Assembly (NCBI RefSeq): GCF_029168945.1
Contig: NC_083601.1
Location: 37,747,660 to 37,811,659, forward strand
Reading direction: 5' to 3'
Length of the DNA stretch: 64,000 bases
Source: Cannabis sativa
Lineage: Eukaryota > Streptophyta > Magnoliopsida > Rosales > Cannabaceae
Shown: positions 12,460 through 24,131 of the stretch, one piece after another
How positions within the stretch are numbered: the stretch's first letter is position 1
Layout of the letters: every line of letters starts with the position of its first letter
Position numbers and translations under genes: made by a program
The notes under the pieces: model-generated
Told to the model about the DNA's origin: nothing
Database searches by the model: none
What the model saw: the letters and a program-made list of their open reading frames with translations, nothing else

Positions 12460-14849
12460 ATTTTCATTTTTTTCTCTTTCCAGTTACATCATATAAATAG
12501 TTTGGAAGCTGTAGATTTTCTGGATAAGTTTCTCGCCATGAATCCTGACCCCAGGTACATTTTAATGTGTTATAGATAATAATGTGGAAGTTTGCAGCCG
12601 GGTTTTCTGTGTTTTTGAGTAAAGTAAGCAATCTATTATTTTTTCCCTTTTCTCATGGGACAATACAAAACTAAACTTGTGAGTTTTTCTCTTTTCACAT
12701 GCAACTTATTACTTCTCTGTTTCGCGTATGAAGCTAAATCATTATACAATGTTTTCATTTCATGACTAATCACTTCCTGCATTTTTGTTTTTGAAAAGCA
12801 AATTGCTTTTGTGATTTTTCTTTAATGTAACTTATGGTCAAATTATTTTTCAAGATTTTATTATCCTAAAATGTCATTTTATCAGTTCTTACTGTCTGCT
12901 GGAAAATCTTATCTTGATACTTGTAATTGTAAATATGAAGTAATACTTAGCTTTTTGAACTTTTTCTTCTCATTATTGTATAATTTTGCAGTGGTCGTGT
13001 TAACTATCATAACTTTGTGAAGGTTCTACGACTCGGTGCTTGTACATTATCCGAGGAGGTAAGTTTAAATCTATTTGATTTGCTTATGTGTTTTCCCATG
13101 GCTAATTTTAAGTTTCAAAAGAGTTATGTCATGTGTTTACTTTTTTATTCAATCTTCGTGTATAGTGGAGTTTAAGATGTCTAACGTTGGTGTTGTCTAT
13201 AAGTTTGAATATGGATATTGAATAACACAAATTACTACTTGAAAGATAACTGGAAACTTACTATTTTTTCTTTCTGTATTATAACTTGTCTTGTTTTTTT
13301 TTACTTTTCCATGTAAATTTTCAGTTTTACATTTTGATTTTAAAAAAGTTATGTTTTATTTATTTTTATGGCTGATTTTTGTAAAAGTTTATGTGTGTGT
13401 AACGTTTATTTTGGTTGGATTGCAGATATTTTCATACATTGATGTTGAGAAATGTGGAGGAATAACATTTAAGCAGGTTACCCTCTTTCTCCAATTAGAT
13501 TATTTCTTTCTCAGTTTTATTTTTATACGTAATTATATATTTTCGGTTGAAAGATACTTGTATGTGTAGTATTGGATCTAGTCATGCTTAAGTATGTCAA
13601 CCAAGTTGAGTACTGTTTGACTTCAACATTTCCTGCCTTATTTAAAGCACAATGACATGTTAATTTTGTTCAGCTGACAGCTAACACATTTTCAACATTT
13701 CTGAAATTGGCATAGCCTTATACATCCTCATGCATTCTTTGGTCCTCTTGGTAGCAAAGTTATCTTCAGTGATAATGAATTATCATTCACTTTTCGATCT
13801 AGATTCTAACCATACAGAGTTTTCTTCTGTTCTTTCTTTGCTTGTAAGAATTTGTAAAAAGTTTTAAATGCACCTCGGTTCAAACAGCAAAACTGCATTG
13901 CTGCTTGTTGTGCAATTCATAGTGTAAAAGGTTTGGATTATTGCTGTTTATATGGCATTTACAGAGGATACAGATGAAAGTGACTAAGTCACTTTTAAAT
14001 GAAAAGAGGATAGATAATCATGTTCATTGTAACTACTCTAATTAGCTCTCATCCTCCAATTAATGCTAGACCTTAGTAATCTGAGATATGATGTAACGTT
14101 TCCCTTCCCTTCCACCACAATGTATTTTTGCTAAAATATTATGATCATTGCTACTAGGTACTAACCTAGTGTTCAATTCTGGATTTGAGCTGAAATTCTA
14201 CTGTGGTAGAAATTTGGCTCCCTCCGATACTTGTCTTTGCAAGTTTTCATTTTCATTCTGGTTGCTTTCAGTTCTTATTTGGATCAGCAAATGTCTTGAA
14301 CCAGCCAATATTCCGACAAGCTTGTGAATTAGCCTTTGGTAGATGTATTGCTGCAGGAAATGATAGCATTTCAGAGCAAGAGGTACAGTACTTAAACTGC
14401 TTTTCTTTTCTTTTTACAATTTCGTTCAAGTGTTCTGATAAGTTGACTTGCATAAAATTTTCAATGTTTTTTTATCACAGCTGGGAGATTCCATCAGATT
14501 AGCAATTCCAGATTTGAATGAGGAAAAGGTAATGAATTTGTTGAGTTACCCATGTTTTGAAGATTCCCCGTTTCCCAGTCCCTGCCCCAAAATTGAAGTG
14601 GGAAGAGTATTTTATATTCTCACAAAAGTATTTTTTACCCCTGTCAACTTACAAATATCCCCATTGATTTGCTGGCAGGTTCATAAAATGTTCGATTTGT
14701 TCGACAGTGATAAGGATGGAAAGATCAGCAAGGATGAGTTTTTAACCTGCCTGAGAAAAAATCCACTGCTGATTGCAGTTTTCTCATCTTGTTTGCTGCA
14801 GAAAGATCTATCACAAGATAGCACAAGGTTACGAGAAGAGATTGTTTAG
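7984..14849 (+). CDS. LPEAT2: Lysophospholipid acyltransferase LPEAT2 (EF-hand, membrane-bound)
   Basis: Fourteen exons join in phase: 7984-8480, 9565-9745, 9866-9925, 10505-10668, 10770-10833, 10931-10999, 11472-11567, 11983-12027, 12484-12554, 12992-13058, 13426-13476, 14272-14382, 14481-14528 and 14679-14849. They encode 564 aa (the Arabidopsis protein is about 540). The enzyme adds acyl groups from acyl-CoA to lysophosphatidylethanolamine and other lysophospholipids at the ER. Features: a polar N-terminus with a His run (34-37); hydrophobic membrane segment(s) about 103-133; catalytic H-x4-D, NHVSYID (H189, D194); substrate motif FPEGTTTNGR (260-269); a C-terminal calmodulin-like part with one canonical EF-hand loop, DSDKDGKISKDE (517-528), and two degenerate ones (about 444-455 and 481-492). 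No ER-retrieval dilysine is seen at the C-terminus (REEIV). The start is the first ATG after the pyrimidine-rich leader. Exon 4 begins at AGAAAAGCC, because the frame upstream is closed by stops. Confidence 0.93.
12378..12456 (+). repeat. (CT)n microsatellite in LPEAT2 intron 8
   Basis: An uninterrupted CT run of about 79 bases ends 25 bases before the AG of the exon 9 acceptor (12482-12483), so it forms or extends the polypyrimidine tract. Such runs vary in length between individuals. Confidence 0.95.
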
Positions 14850-15912
14850 CAGAGTAGCATTTTCCATGCTTTGTACCATTTTGTTGTGCAATTGTTTGGC
14901 AGAGAGAGAAGGGTGGGTTTTATTGATGTTAAAGAGCATGTATCATATTTAATTATTAAAAAGAAAAACATGTACTGTGTTTGGTGGGTAGTATTGTAGG
15001 GGCATCATAATTTATTTTTTTCTTCATTTTTTGCCCTCAAAACGCTCACAATACAAAGCTTTCATCTGTACGCTCGTGGTTTGCTTGTATTCATTTTCAC
15101 CCTAATTCACAACGATCTATTTGGCGCGTAGTCGTCTCATCCAATGACAAAATTATACGATGAATCACAAAAGTGCAGATGTTCATTATTAATGTTTTTC
15201 TTCTTATTGAACTCCTTGTCTGAAGCAATGTTAAGGTTTTTATGTAGAGTAAGCAACCACCTAAATACGCATGTTATGAGTATTAAGCAGTAAAAGATCG
15301 TTTTAAGTGGGATCAGCAAACTCAGTGATCCTCGCTTTCAGCCTCACTCAACTGGTAACTGGTGGTAATAAGGTAACTTTCAGCATAAATCTATACATGC
15401 TAAAGATATAGCATAGTATTAAATTTGGGATACAATTAATACAGTTTTTTATTATAATTTTACAATTGATATAGACTTAATTCTTTTTTAATTACCATTG
15501 TTGAGTTTTTTTTTCTTTTTCTTTTTCTTAATTTATTATATGTATATATATAAAAAAAAAATATAATAATAATAAATAGCAAAAAGCCAGAATTAAAAAT
15601 AAGGGAAAAATATATAATTAATTAATAATATATCGCTATTTTTTTCTCCACTAACCCATAACTACTCATCATTCACCTTTCCACTCTCTAATCAATATCA
15701 TGAAAAAAAAAAATCTATTAAGAGAAAAGAAAAATTAGACAACAAAATGAGAAAAAAAAGTAAAAATAACTCTACCAAAAGTTACAAAGAAATACTATAA
15801 TATCATATACTTATCTTCAAGAAGTTTCTACAAGTATTGAAGGCTGCCCTTAGTTTCTTCACACTAAACTCATTTTCTTCTCTAATGAATTATTTATAGA
15901 TATTTTTATGAT
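14850..15912. other. LPEAT2 3' UTR and AT-rich intergenic DNA
   Basis: The first 200 or so bases are probably LPEAT2 3' UTR. The rest is AT-rich with A-runs and no coding signal on either strand. Confidence 0.4.
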
Positions 15913-16350
15913 TTTTTTAATTCACTAGACTTCAAAAAATAAATTAATTTGTGGTATATAATCAAAGGGGAAAATATAAATATCTTTGTTATTATTTGGC
16001 CAAATTTCTCATAAGTTTTTATTTAGATTTCAGAAAATAAATTAATATGAGAGAACATAATCAAAGAGAAAGACATAAATCTTAATAAAAAAATGATTGT
16101 TATGCTACTAAATCTTTCATAGATTTGTCTATACTCCTCCTTGATTCACTAGATTGTAAAAAATAAGTCAATATGTAATGTATAATCGGAAAGAAAAAAA
16201 AAAACAAATATCTATATTGTTGTGTTGTCATATTTATAGCATGATTTCATATTTCTCTTTGATTCATTAAATTTCAAAAAATAAATCAAAATGTAGTATA
16301 TAATTACAGGAGAAATACAATCTCTATGTAATTGTGTTGTCAAAATTATT
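15913..16350 (+). repeat. Degenerate tandem repeat, about four units of roughly 100-125 bp
   Basis: Units share TTCACTAGA-TTCAAAAAATAAAT, then GTATATAATC, then a purine-rich stretch, then TGTTGT-type sequence. They begin near 15921, 16021, 16145 and 16263. Divergence is substantial, so the array is old. No coding potential. Confidence 0.6.
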
Positions 16351-16458
16351 TTCCAAATACTATATTTAATTGAAAGTAGTACAATAAAAAAAAAGGATTT
16401 TGGTTGGTGTCCTTCATTTGGATTAATGGCTCTGTCACTAAATTTTGCATACACATGC

Positions 16459-16532
<74 letters not shown>
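16459..16532 (+). repeat. (TTA)n microsatellite
   Basis: An uninterrupted TTA run of about 24 units lies in intergenic DNA. Confidence 0.95.
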
Positions 16533-18681
16533 GCTTGGTTATTAACTTATTGTAAAGTTTAATTATTTTTTTGTTAAAAAAAAAAAAAAACTTTTGGTAA
16601 CATTTGGTATCAGTAAGATGTGAAAAATCAACTGAATTTTTGTGCCCACATCATTGCCAACAAGTTTTGGGAAAATTTGGATTGGTTTGGATATTATTCA
16701 TTCATTTAGTTTCTATTTTTGAATAAAGTAATTAAATCCAATAATTAAAAGCAAAGCTTTTGATTAGTTATGTATATTTTTTAGTGCAGAGGTAGGTAGC
16801 ACTAGCCCCCTAGCTAGTTTAATTCAAATTAATAATTATTGGAGGGTTTCAATTAAGTTTGCTTATCCTAAATAAAGAACGAAAACAAGTTAACAACTGT
16901 TATTGAAAAGCTTTGATATTTCCACATTTACATATGATGGAAATATATGAGTAAGAAAAGCAAATTTTCAATAACTACAAGAGAGAGAAGAAGTACGTAT
17001 TTAATTTTTCTTTCTCAATTCTCATAGGCTCATAGCTCTCTCTACCATATAGCCAATAAAATGTTTCGAAAATTTAAAGCAATGTCAACATTTAAGATTG
17101 GGCCAAACTCACCATTCCTCCCATAAAGACTTGTTCCACCAAGAAAGAAATAATGGCACTGTTTTATTGAATTTAAATAATAATGATACTGTCACTGTTA
17201 CTAAGAAATTATATGTATGTAAATAAAATAATAGAAAAAGAAAAAAGAAAAAAGAAGTCCAAGGTTGTGATTATTCCAAGGAGACAAGTAGTGGTAAGGG
17301 GACAATGTTTTGAGATATAAAAAAGGAACATATGATGCCGTTGGACTCAATTGAGAAAACATAGGAAAACAACCATTGGATGCCACTTCTAGCTTAATGC
17401 AACTTCTCTTCTCTTTTCTCTTAACTTTCTTTCAAATTCACTGTCCCTCTCAATTTACATGATAAAATATCTACCAACAAAGGATTGTGTTGTGAGGCTG
17501 CTAATATAAAATCATCCCAAGGTGAGATCTACACCATAGAATTGAAGAAAAGAAAAGAAAAACCCTAGGGAAGAAGAAGTTAGTACATACACATATTAAA
17601 ATCAAATAATGACAATATTTAAATTTAAAGTTGTGCAATGCTCCTGTGGTCCCCTCTTCTTATCACCATACATTAATTTTTCCTTTTCTCAAATTCTGGT
17701 TACTCTGAGCCCAACATCAGGAGGTTTTGAGGAAAGAGTCTTTAAATGCACATAAAGGCATCACCAAAAAAGAACAAAACTTGGTACATAAAGGGTGACC
17801 CATAACTTGTTGCCTTAGTTGGCAACCACGAGAAGTTAATTGTGCATAACAACCAAAAACTATAACTATATATATATATATTTGAAACCCTATTATTATT
17901 ATTTTTAAATCAAAGTTCATCATTTAAAGAAAAGGTTACATAGGATTAAGGAGAATCCTCCTAAAGAGCAAGATTTGTTTCACGGAATACAAAAGATATA
18001 CCTTCTACATTATCACACATCAACAAATTCCTAATATAATCTAGAACACCATATTAAGTATCATATTGATGTTTTAATTTAATAAATTAATAACATTAAA
18101 AATAATAATTGCTGTTTTTATGTACTGTACACCTTAAAGTACCATATATATGACAAAACTCTTATTATTATATATATATATAGTTGATCTTATGATTGAG
18201 AGATTTGAGACAATTATTAATTGTTTGAATGAGATTTATTTTATTTGGAGGTTAATAACTACTTGCATCAATGTAATAGATTCTTTAATTTATTTTTAGT
18301 TGTAATTTATTTTTTATTTATAGACTGTAATTTTACTGTCTATAATGTGACTAAATATACTTTTACTTAAAACTTAACTTGTCTAGTTAAAATATCATCA
18401 ATACCAATAAATATAATTTATAATGACTGAAAAATCTAAATTTTCTTTATCTATAAACGCTCGTTTTCAAAAAAAAATGAAAATAAAATAAAAATAAATA
18501 AAAAAAATCCAATGATGTTTTCAAATGGTTTACATATTAACATTTTACTCTTACCGTACATTGTTACCTTTTATGCGTACATAAATGATTGAAATACAAA
18601 AACAATACATATCCATAACCACTTTCCTCCAATCAAACGAATTTATATATCTGGAGTCTACAACCAAAGGCAATTATAAAA
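16533..18681. other. AT-rich intergenic DNA
   Basis: Short TA runs (about 17870 and 18165-18182) and many A/T runs. No gene, RNA or clear transposon boundary was recognised. Confidence 0.4.
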
Positions 18682-19910
18682 ATGAAACTTATAAAAATAC
18701 TAAAAAATAGAAGAAAATTTATAAAAATATTGAGACACATAAATTTTTATACTTTTCCTTTACTAAGGTGCTGGTTGGTAACAATTATGTTTTCTAATTT
18801 TTTAATCACAAAAATGAAGTAGAATTTTTGTTTTTAAAATTCTGTTTTTGAAAAACAAAAATGCGTTCTATAACTACTTTTGTTTTTTAATTTTAAAAAC
18901 AGAAAACAAAAGTGTGTTCTGTAAAGTTTATTTTTATTTTATTTTTTGATTTTATTTAAGTCGGATCTAGGTCCGAGGCCGGGTCCGAGTCCGAATCGGG
19001 TGCTAGGTTCGGCACCAGGGCTAGGGCGGAGTTTGGGTCTGAGCCGAAGTCTAAAACATTGATTAAAAAAATTGTTTAAAAAAATAATAAAAGTGAGTTT
19101 TTTGTTTTTAAAATTTTGATTTTTAATTAAAAATTTGAAAAGTAAAAACAGTTTTATAAAACATGTTTTTGAAAAATATTTTCACTTTTCTAATTTTAAA
19201 AACAGAAAACTGATTAAAAAAGTGTTACCAAACGACACCTAAGTTTATAAAATACTATGTTAAAATTGTAAAATTACAAAAATAATTTGTTAATAAAATA
19301 AAAATACAACTCAAAAGCAACTCTAAAACAACTTAACAAGCATCATGAAAATAACTATAAGACAACAAACAATAACTACAAAGCATATGAAAAATAACAA
19401 AATATTGATATAATTGCAATAAACAAAACAATATCAACTACTCATATGTTATTGTATTACGATTCTTTTACTTAGTTTTGACAACTTGATTTACAACTAA
19501 GACTTTATACATATTATAATAATATCTAATTATATATTTATTTTGTTATTTCTATAAAAATACTAGAAAATGGGAACTTACAAAAATACTAAAAAATAGG
19601 GGAAAGTTTACAAAAATACTGGGACATGGAGATTTTTACATTTTTACTATACTATGTTTACAAAAATACTGTGTTAAAATTTCAAAATTATAAAAATGCT
19701 ATGTTTCAGTAAAATAAAAAACAACTCAAAAAAAAAAAAAAAACCTAGAACAACTTAACAAACAATATGTAAATAATTATAAAACAACAAAAAAATATCT
19801 CTAAATCAATAACAAAACATTGACCTAATTGCAATAAGCAAAATAATATCAACTCTTCAATATATTTTTGTATTACAATTTTTTTAATTAGTTTTGACAA
19901 CTTGATTTAT
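18682..19910 (+). repeat. Pair of direct repeats, left copy interrupted by a MITE
   Basis: The left copy (18682-18766 plus 19243-19494) and right copy (about 19566-19910) share AAAAATACTAAAAAATAG, a GTTTA(C/T)AAAA-type segment, AACAACTTAACAA and AGTTTTGACAACTTGATTTA. In the right copy the place where the MITE sits is uninterrupted. Confidence 0.65.
18767..19239. mobile_element. PIF/Harbinger-like MITE, 473 bp
   Basis: Terminal inverted repeats GGTGCTGGTTGGTAACA and TGTTACCAAACGACACC, flanked by TAA on both sides (18764-18766 and 19240-19242), the 3-bp target duplication typical of PIF/Harbinger. The interior has a GC-rich patch (18960-19055) made of GGTCCGAG-like units. No transposase. The paralogous right repeat copy supplies the empty site. 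Confidence 0.7.
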
Positions 19911-20846
19911 ATATCTTTTTTGTATTATTACATTTTTATCATGGAATTTGTTGTTACAACTTTATTCTTTCAATTTTTTTTTTCTTTTTGAGTTAGCGAT
20001 AGTTAAAATGATAATTTATTTTTTAAAAGTTAAATAAATAGTTATATTAATAACAAAAACAATAAAATCTTATCATTTCAAAATAAAGTATATAATATAA
20101 TGTATATAATATATAATTAATATGTCAATATCTATTACAGCACATCGTGTCAATTAAAAAAACGAAAAATTTTATCATTGTATTTTAGAAAAATGTGCCT
20201 TAAAAATAAACTTAATGTATGTATCTACATTTACAAAGCAGCACACATACAACAAAAAAAATATCAAGACTAAACTAAAAATATACACCATAAAAAATAC
20301 AGATTAATAAAAAAAAAAAACAACTGAAAAATAATTGTTCTTTAAAAAAAAAAAAAACTATGGAAATGGCTTAAAAACAACATGAAAATTAATAGCAAAA
20401 CAAAATGCACATATATGTATATATAAAACAAAAACTTTGTTTAGAATAAACTGAAAATATATACGATAAAAAATACACATAAACTCAACAAACTGTACAC
20501 CAAAGAAAAATACATAAAAAAAGGGTTTTTTCATAAATGTACAATAAAAACAACATAATTACAAAAAATGTGCAAAAAAAAATTATTTTAAAAACTTATT
20601 ACATGAAATTATACATTTTACTCATTAAATAATAAAATATGTTTATTAAAACTCAAAATAAATAATTTTGTAAAATTAATTAAACAGTTTTATAAAATTA
20701 AACAAGTTAAATATTTTTTTATTAAAATATAAATGTTTATTATCTATTTTAGTATGAATTATTATTATTTGATAAGATATTTTTAATAAAATACAATATC
20801 AAAATTATAAACATTAATGTATATAAATATAAATCAATACTTAAAA

Positions 20847-21437
20847 TTACTAAAAATAAACATGACACATAGAGTGATATAATAAACATATGTGAATATT
20901 ATTATTTTGTTTATTAAATTAGTATGTTCAATAAATTGAAAACAAAATAAACATATATATACAAAGTATTTTATATTAATAATTGTAAACATAAAAATAG
21001 ACATAACTAATTTGTACTATACTAAAATAAGTATATTTTCTTTCTATTGTTCTATATATTGATTATTTTCTAATGAGTTAGTGAACGAATTTTCTATTAA
21101 AGTATAATTCTTACATAAAAAAATAAATAAATAAACATAACTTTATAAACTCCAAAAATTATTTAATTAGAAAAAATAAACATGACACAATAAACAAAGA
21201 AAAAGATAAAGATAAACAATTTTTTTTATATATATATTATTTATTTTCTAAAAAAATTACTAATAAATAAACATAACACACATAGAGTAATATAATAAAC
21301 CTATGTGAATATTATTATTTTGTTTATTAAATTAGTATGTTTAATTAATAGAATATAAAATAAACACATATATAAGATATTTTATATTATTGGTATGTTT
21401 ATTATAATTGTAAACATAAAAATAAACATAACTAATA
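20847..21437 (+). repeat. Second pair of direct repeats (about 166 and 181 bp)
   Basis: Copies at 20847-21012 and 21257-21437 share ATTACTAA-AATAAACAT, CATAGAGT-ATATAATAAAC and a block AATATTATTATTTTGTTTA. The offset of 410 bp is close to the roughly 414-bp offset of the 19243/19657 pair. No coding content. Confidence 0.6.
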
Positions 21438-21471
21438 TTAATATATATATAATAATCAATAATTATTACCA

Positions 21472-22063
21472 TATATATATTATAAAAAAAATTGAAAAAA
21501 AGTTTTTAATTATATATAAAAATGTATGAGAAAATGATAATATATTTTTTTGCACATATTTTGTAATTAATTAATATAATGTATACAAAATTATAAAATG
21601 CCCTAAAAAAACTATAGAACACCTAGACAACAACATAAAAATAACTATAAAATAACTGTAAAATAACAAAAATTCAGCTATAAATCAATAGAAAAATAAC
21701 TAGGCATCAATTTTTTCAAAATATGCAAATCATTTATAAATTAATCTAAATAAACTACAAAACATCCAAAAAAAAATATATTATTTTTATTAATCATGGA
21801 AAAGATGGAAAAATATAGAAAGACTAGTGCTCTTATTTTTTTTTGTAAGAGAGAGAAAGTGTTTTGAAAAAAATATGAGAAAAATGATGAAAGTAAAAAA
21901 AATCATATTTTAGTAAATGTTAAAAGAAATTAATGAAGGTGGTCATAAGCATAGTGTTACGAAAATTATGATCACTACGCAAGTATACGCAATCAAGTAG
22001 TAAACTCACACAGGTGAGGTCGAACCACAGGGAATTAGACTAATTACTACTAATTATATTTAT
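21472..22063 (+). repeat. Segmental duplication, left copy
   Basis: About 592 bp nearly identical to 23538-24131. The copy begins in a TA-rich stretch and includes the SINE head (GTGGTCATAAGCATAG) followed by the first 109 bp of the solo LTR (from 21955, TGTTACGAAAATT). It then stops abruptly, so the duplication is younger than the LTR insertion. Confidence 0.85.
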
Positions 22064-23537
22064 TAATATTAGAAGAGTTTGAATATCTTAGATATTCATC
22101 CGTAGTGAAGTAGGTTCTGCAATTATTTATATACTGCGGTCGGATGGGTGATTATTTTTTAATAGTTTTTTGTTCTTTATAGTAAGTGGTTTTTTGTTGT
22201 TTTTGGATTCCAAAAACAAAACCATTCGTCAAGATATTAAAAGATGTGTTCAAACATATGTTCTAGTAGTTCAAAGCTCTAAACATATTGCTCTAATTTT
22301 CATTAATGTATGTATTAACTTTATATTATTTATGTATAGTGCTCTTGAGAAGAGGTACTACCTTGAGAAAAGAAACCGACAGTCAGCAGCAATAAGCTTC
22401 ACTGAGTACACATGTCCAGAGCAACCAGATGGCATCCAGTGTGGGTTTCATAGCATGAGATTTATTAAATCATTCATGACTGAAAATAATCCTACACGAA
22501 AATTGGAAACAAAGGTGAAGACACTAATTATTTTCACAAATATTAAAGTTTTTAAGTACTTTTATTATGACCTATTAAATTGACGATTTGTCTCGTTTGT
22601 TGCAGTTTAAAAGGAACATATCATCCTCTTACACTAACAAAGAAATCAATGAAATACGTGACGAATGGGCAAAGTATGTCATGCAGATGATAGCAGCAGG
22701 CAAATGACTAATAACATAGAGTATGATGACCAATGATCGCTCATGGATGATCCCAATGTCATGATCTAAGAAAATAATTGATAGGTTTGACATCGATCTC
22801 GGTTAGTATTATCTTGCTTTTTTGGTTTTTAGGAAGTGATCTCCAGCTAATTGATCAAAGTCCCAAGTGACTACCTGGAAACTTATTTTGTTCTTAGTAT
22901 ATATTTAGATGTTTAGAAGATATTCTACAAAAGATTGCAAAATGTAAAAACTTAATTGGATTTCTTTCTTTTGTATTGCATTACTAAACTTTGATGGCAT
23001 ATTATGGTTTTCATGAAGCTTTAATTATTTTGAAGAGTGATAAATGTATGAATCTTTTTTTTTAAATATTATTATTGTTATGTTTTTTCATCATTATGTA
23101 TTGGAAATCTAAATAAGAGGAGAATCGAATTAATATTTCTATTTTATATTTTACTTCATATTGTCCGTCGGTTTATAACCGTCATTTAAAGTAGTGTATT
23201 TTATTAGTTATAGTCTCACTAAAGTTTTTTCCAATATTTCTTAACTGTCATTTAAAGTAACTTTTTGCCACAGTTATAAAACGTCATTTAAAGAGATGTT
23301 TTCCATCAGTTTCTACCCGATGGAAGTCTTTCCCAACGGTTATAAATTGTCATTTAAAGTGACTTTTTCCAACATTTCTTAACCGTCATTTAAAGTAACT
23401 TTTTGCCACAGTTATAAACCGTCATTTAAAGTTCTGTATTTTTATGACACCCACATAGCCAACGGTTTTAGGAACCGTTGGGAAATAATATAAAAGACAG
23501 TTATAAACTGTTGGGAATACCCTTTTTTGTAGTAGCG
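22064..23537 (+). mobile_element. Truncated CACTA (En/Spm-type) transposon, 3' end
   Basis: The right edge is CCCTTTTTTGTAGTAGCG, the expected CACTA terminus with one change near the tip. Just inside it (about 23160-23520) are repeated subterminal motifs built on AACCGTCATTTAAAGT, typical of CACTA ends. Further left is a Ulp1-like protease gene remnant, a passenger common in plant CACTA elements. The left end is missing. Confidence 0.65.
22170..22707 (+). pseudogene. Ulp1-like (C48) cysteine protease fragment of a CACTA transposon
   Basis: A frame at 22170-22583 carries LDSKNKTIRQDIKRC and then CPEQPDGIQCGFHSMRF. The latter matches the oxyanion Gln and catalytic Cys block (Q...CG) of Ulp1-type SUMO proteases found in plant transposons. 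A likely second exon (22605-22707, after TTGCAG) continues with FKRNISSSY and ends EWAKYVMQMIAAGK, then stop. The upstream His of the catalytic triad is absent and an apparent intron splits the Asp and Cys parts, so this is a remnant. It is not expected to be an active host SUMO protease. Confidence 0.65.
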
Positions 23538-24131
23538 TATATATATTATAAAAAAAATTGAAAAAAAGTTTTTAATTATATATAAAAATGTATGAGAAAA
23601 TGATAATATATTTTTTTGCACATATTTTGTAATTAATTAATATAATGTATACAAAATTATAAAATGCCCTAAAAAAACTATAGAACACCTAGACAACAAC
23701 ATAAAAATAACTATAAAATAACTGTAAAATAACAAAAATTCAGCTATAAATCAATAGAAAAATAACTAGGCATCAATTTTTTCAAAATATGCAAATCATT
23801 TATAAATTAATCTAAATAAACTACAAAACATCCAAAAAAAATATATATTATTTTTATTAATCATGGAAAAGATGGAAAAATATAGAAAGACTAGTGCTCT
23901 TATTTTTTTTTGTAAGAGAGAGAAAGTGTTTTAAAAAAAATATGAGAAAAATGATGAAAGTAAAAAAAATCATATTTTAGTAAATGTTAAAAGAAATTAA
24001 TGAAGGTGGTCATAAGCATAGTGTTACGAAAATTATGATCACTACGCAAGTATACGCAATCAAGTAGTAAACTCACACATGTGAGGTCGAACCACAGGGA
24101 ATTAGACTAATTACTACTAAATTATATTTAT
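23538..24131 (+). repeat. Segmental duplication, right copy
   Basis: Partner of 21472-22063, differing by a few substitutions and 1-bp indels. Here the SINE head and LTR continue into their complete forms, so this is the original locus and the left copy is derived. Confidence 0.85.

Noticed and set aside
15913..16350. CRISPR-like array
   Set aside because: Repeats are long, divergent and tandem without unique spacers, and the DNA is a plant nuclear genome.
21472..24131. The 0.6-kb direct repeats as LTRs of one retrotransposon
   Set aside because: The outer ends lack TG/CA and a target duplication, and the enclosed sequence is a CACTA 3' end. The repeats include a SINE head plus part of a different LTR.
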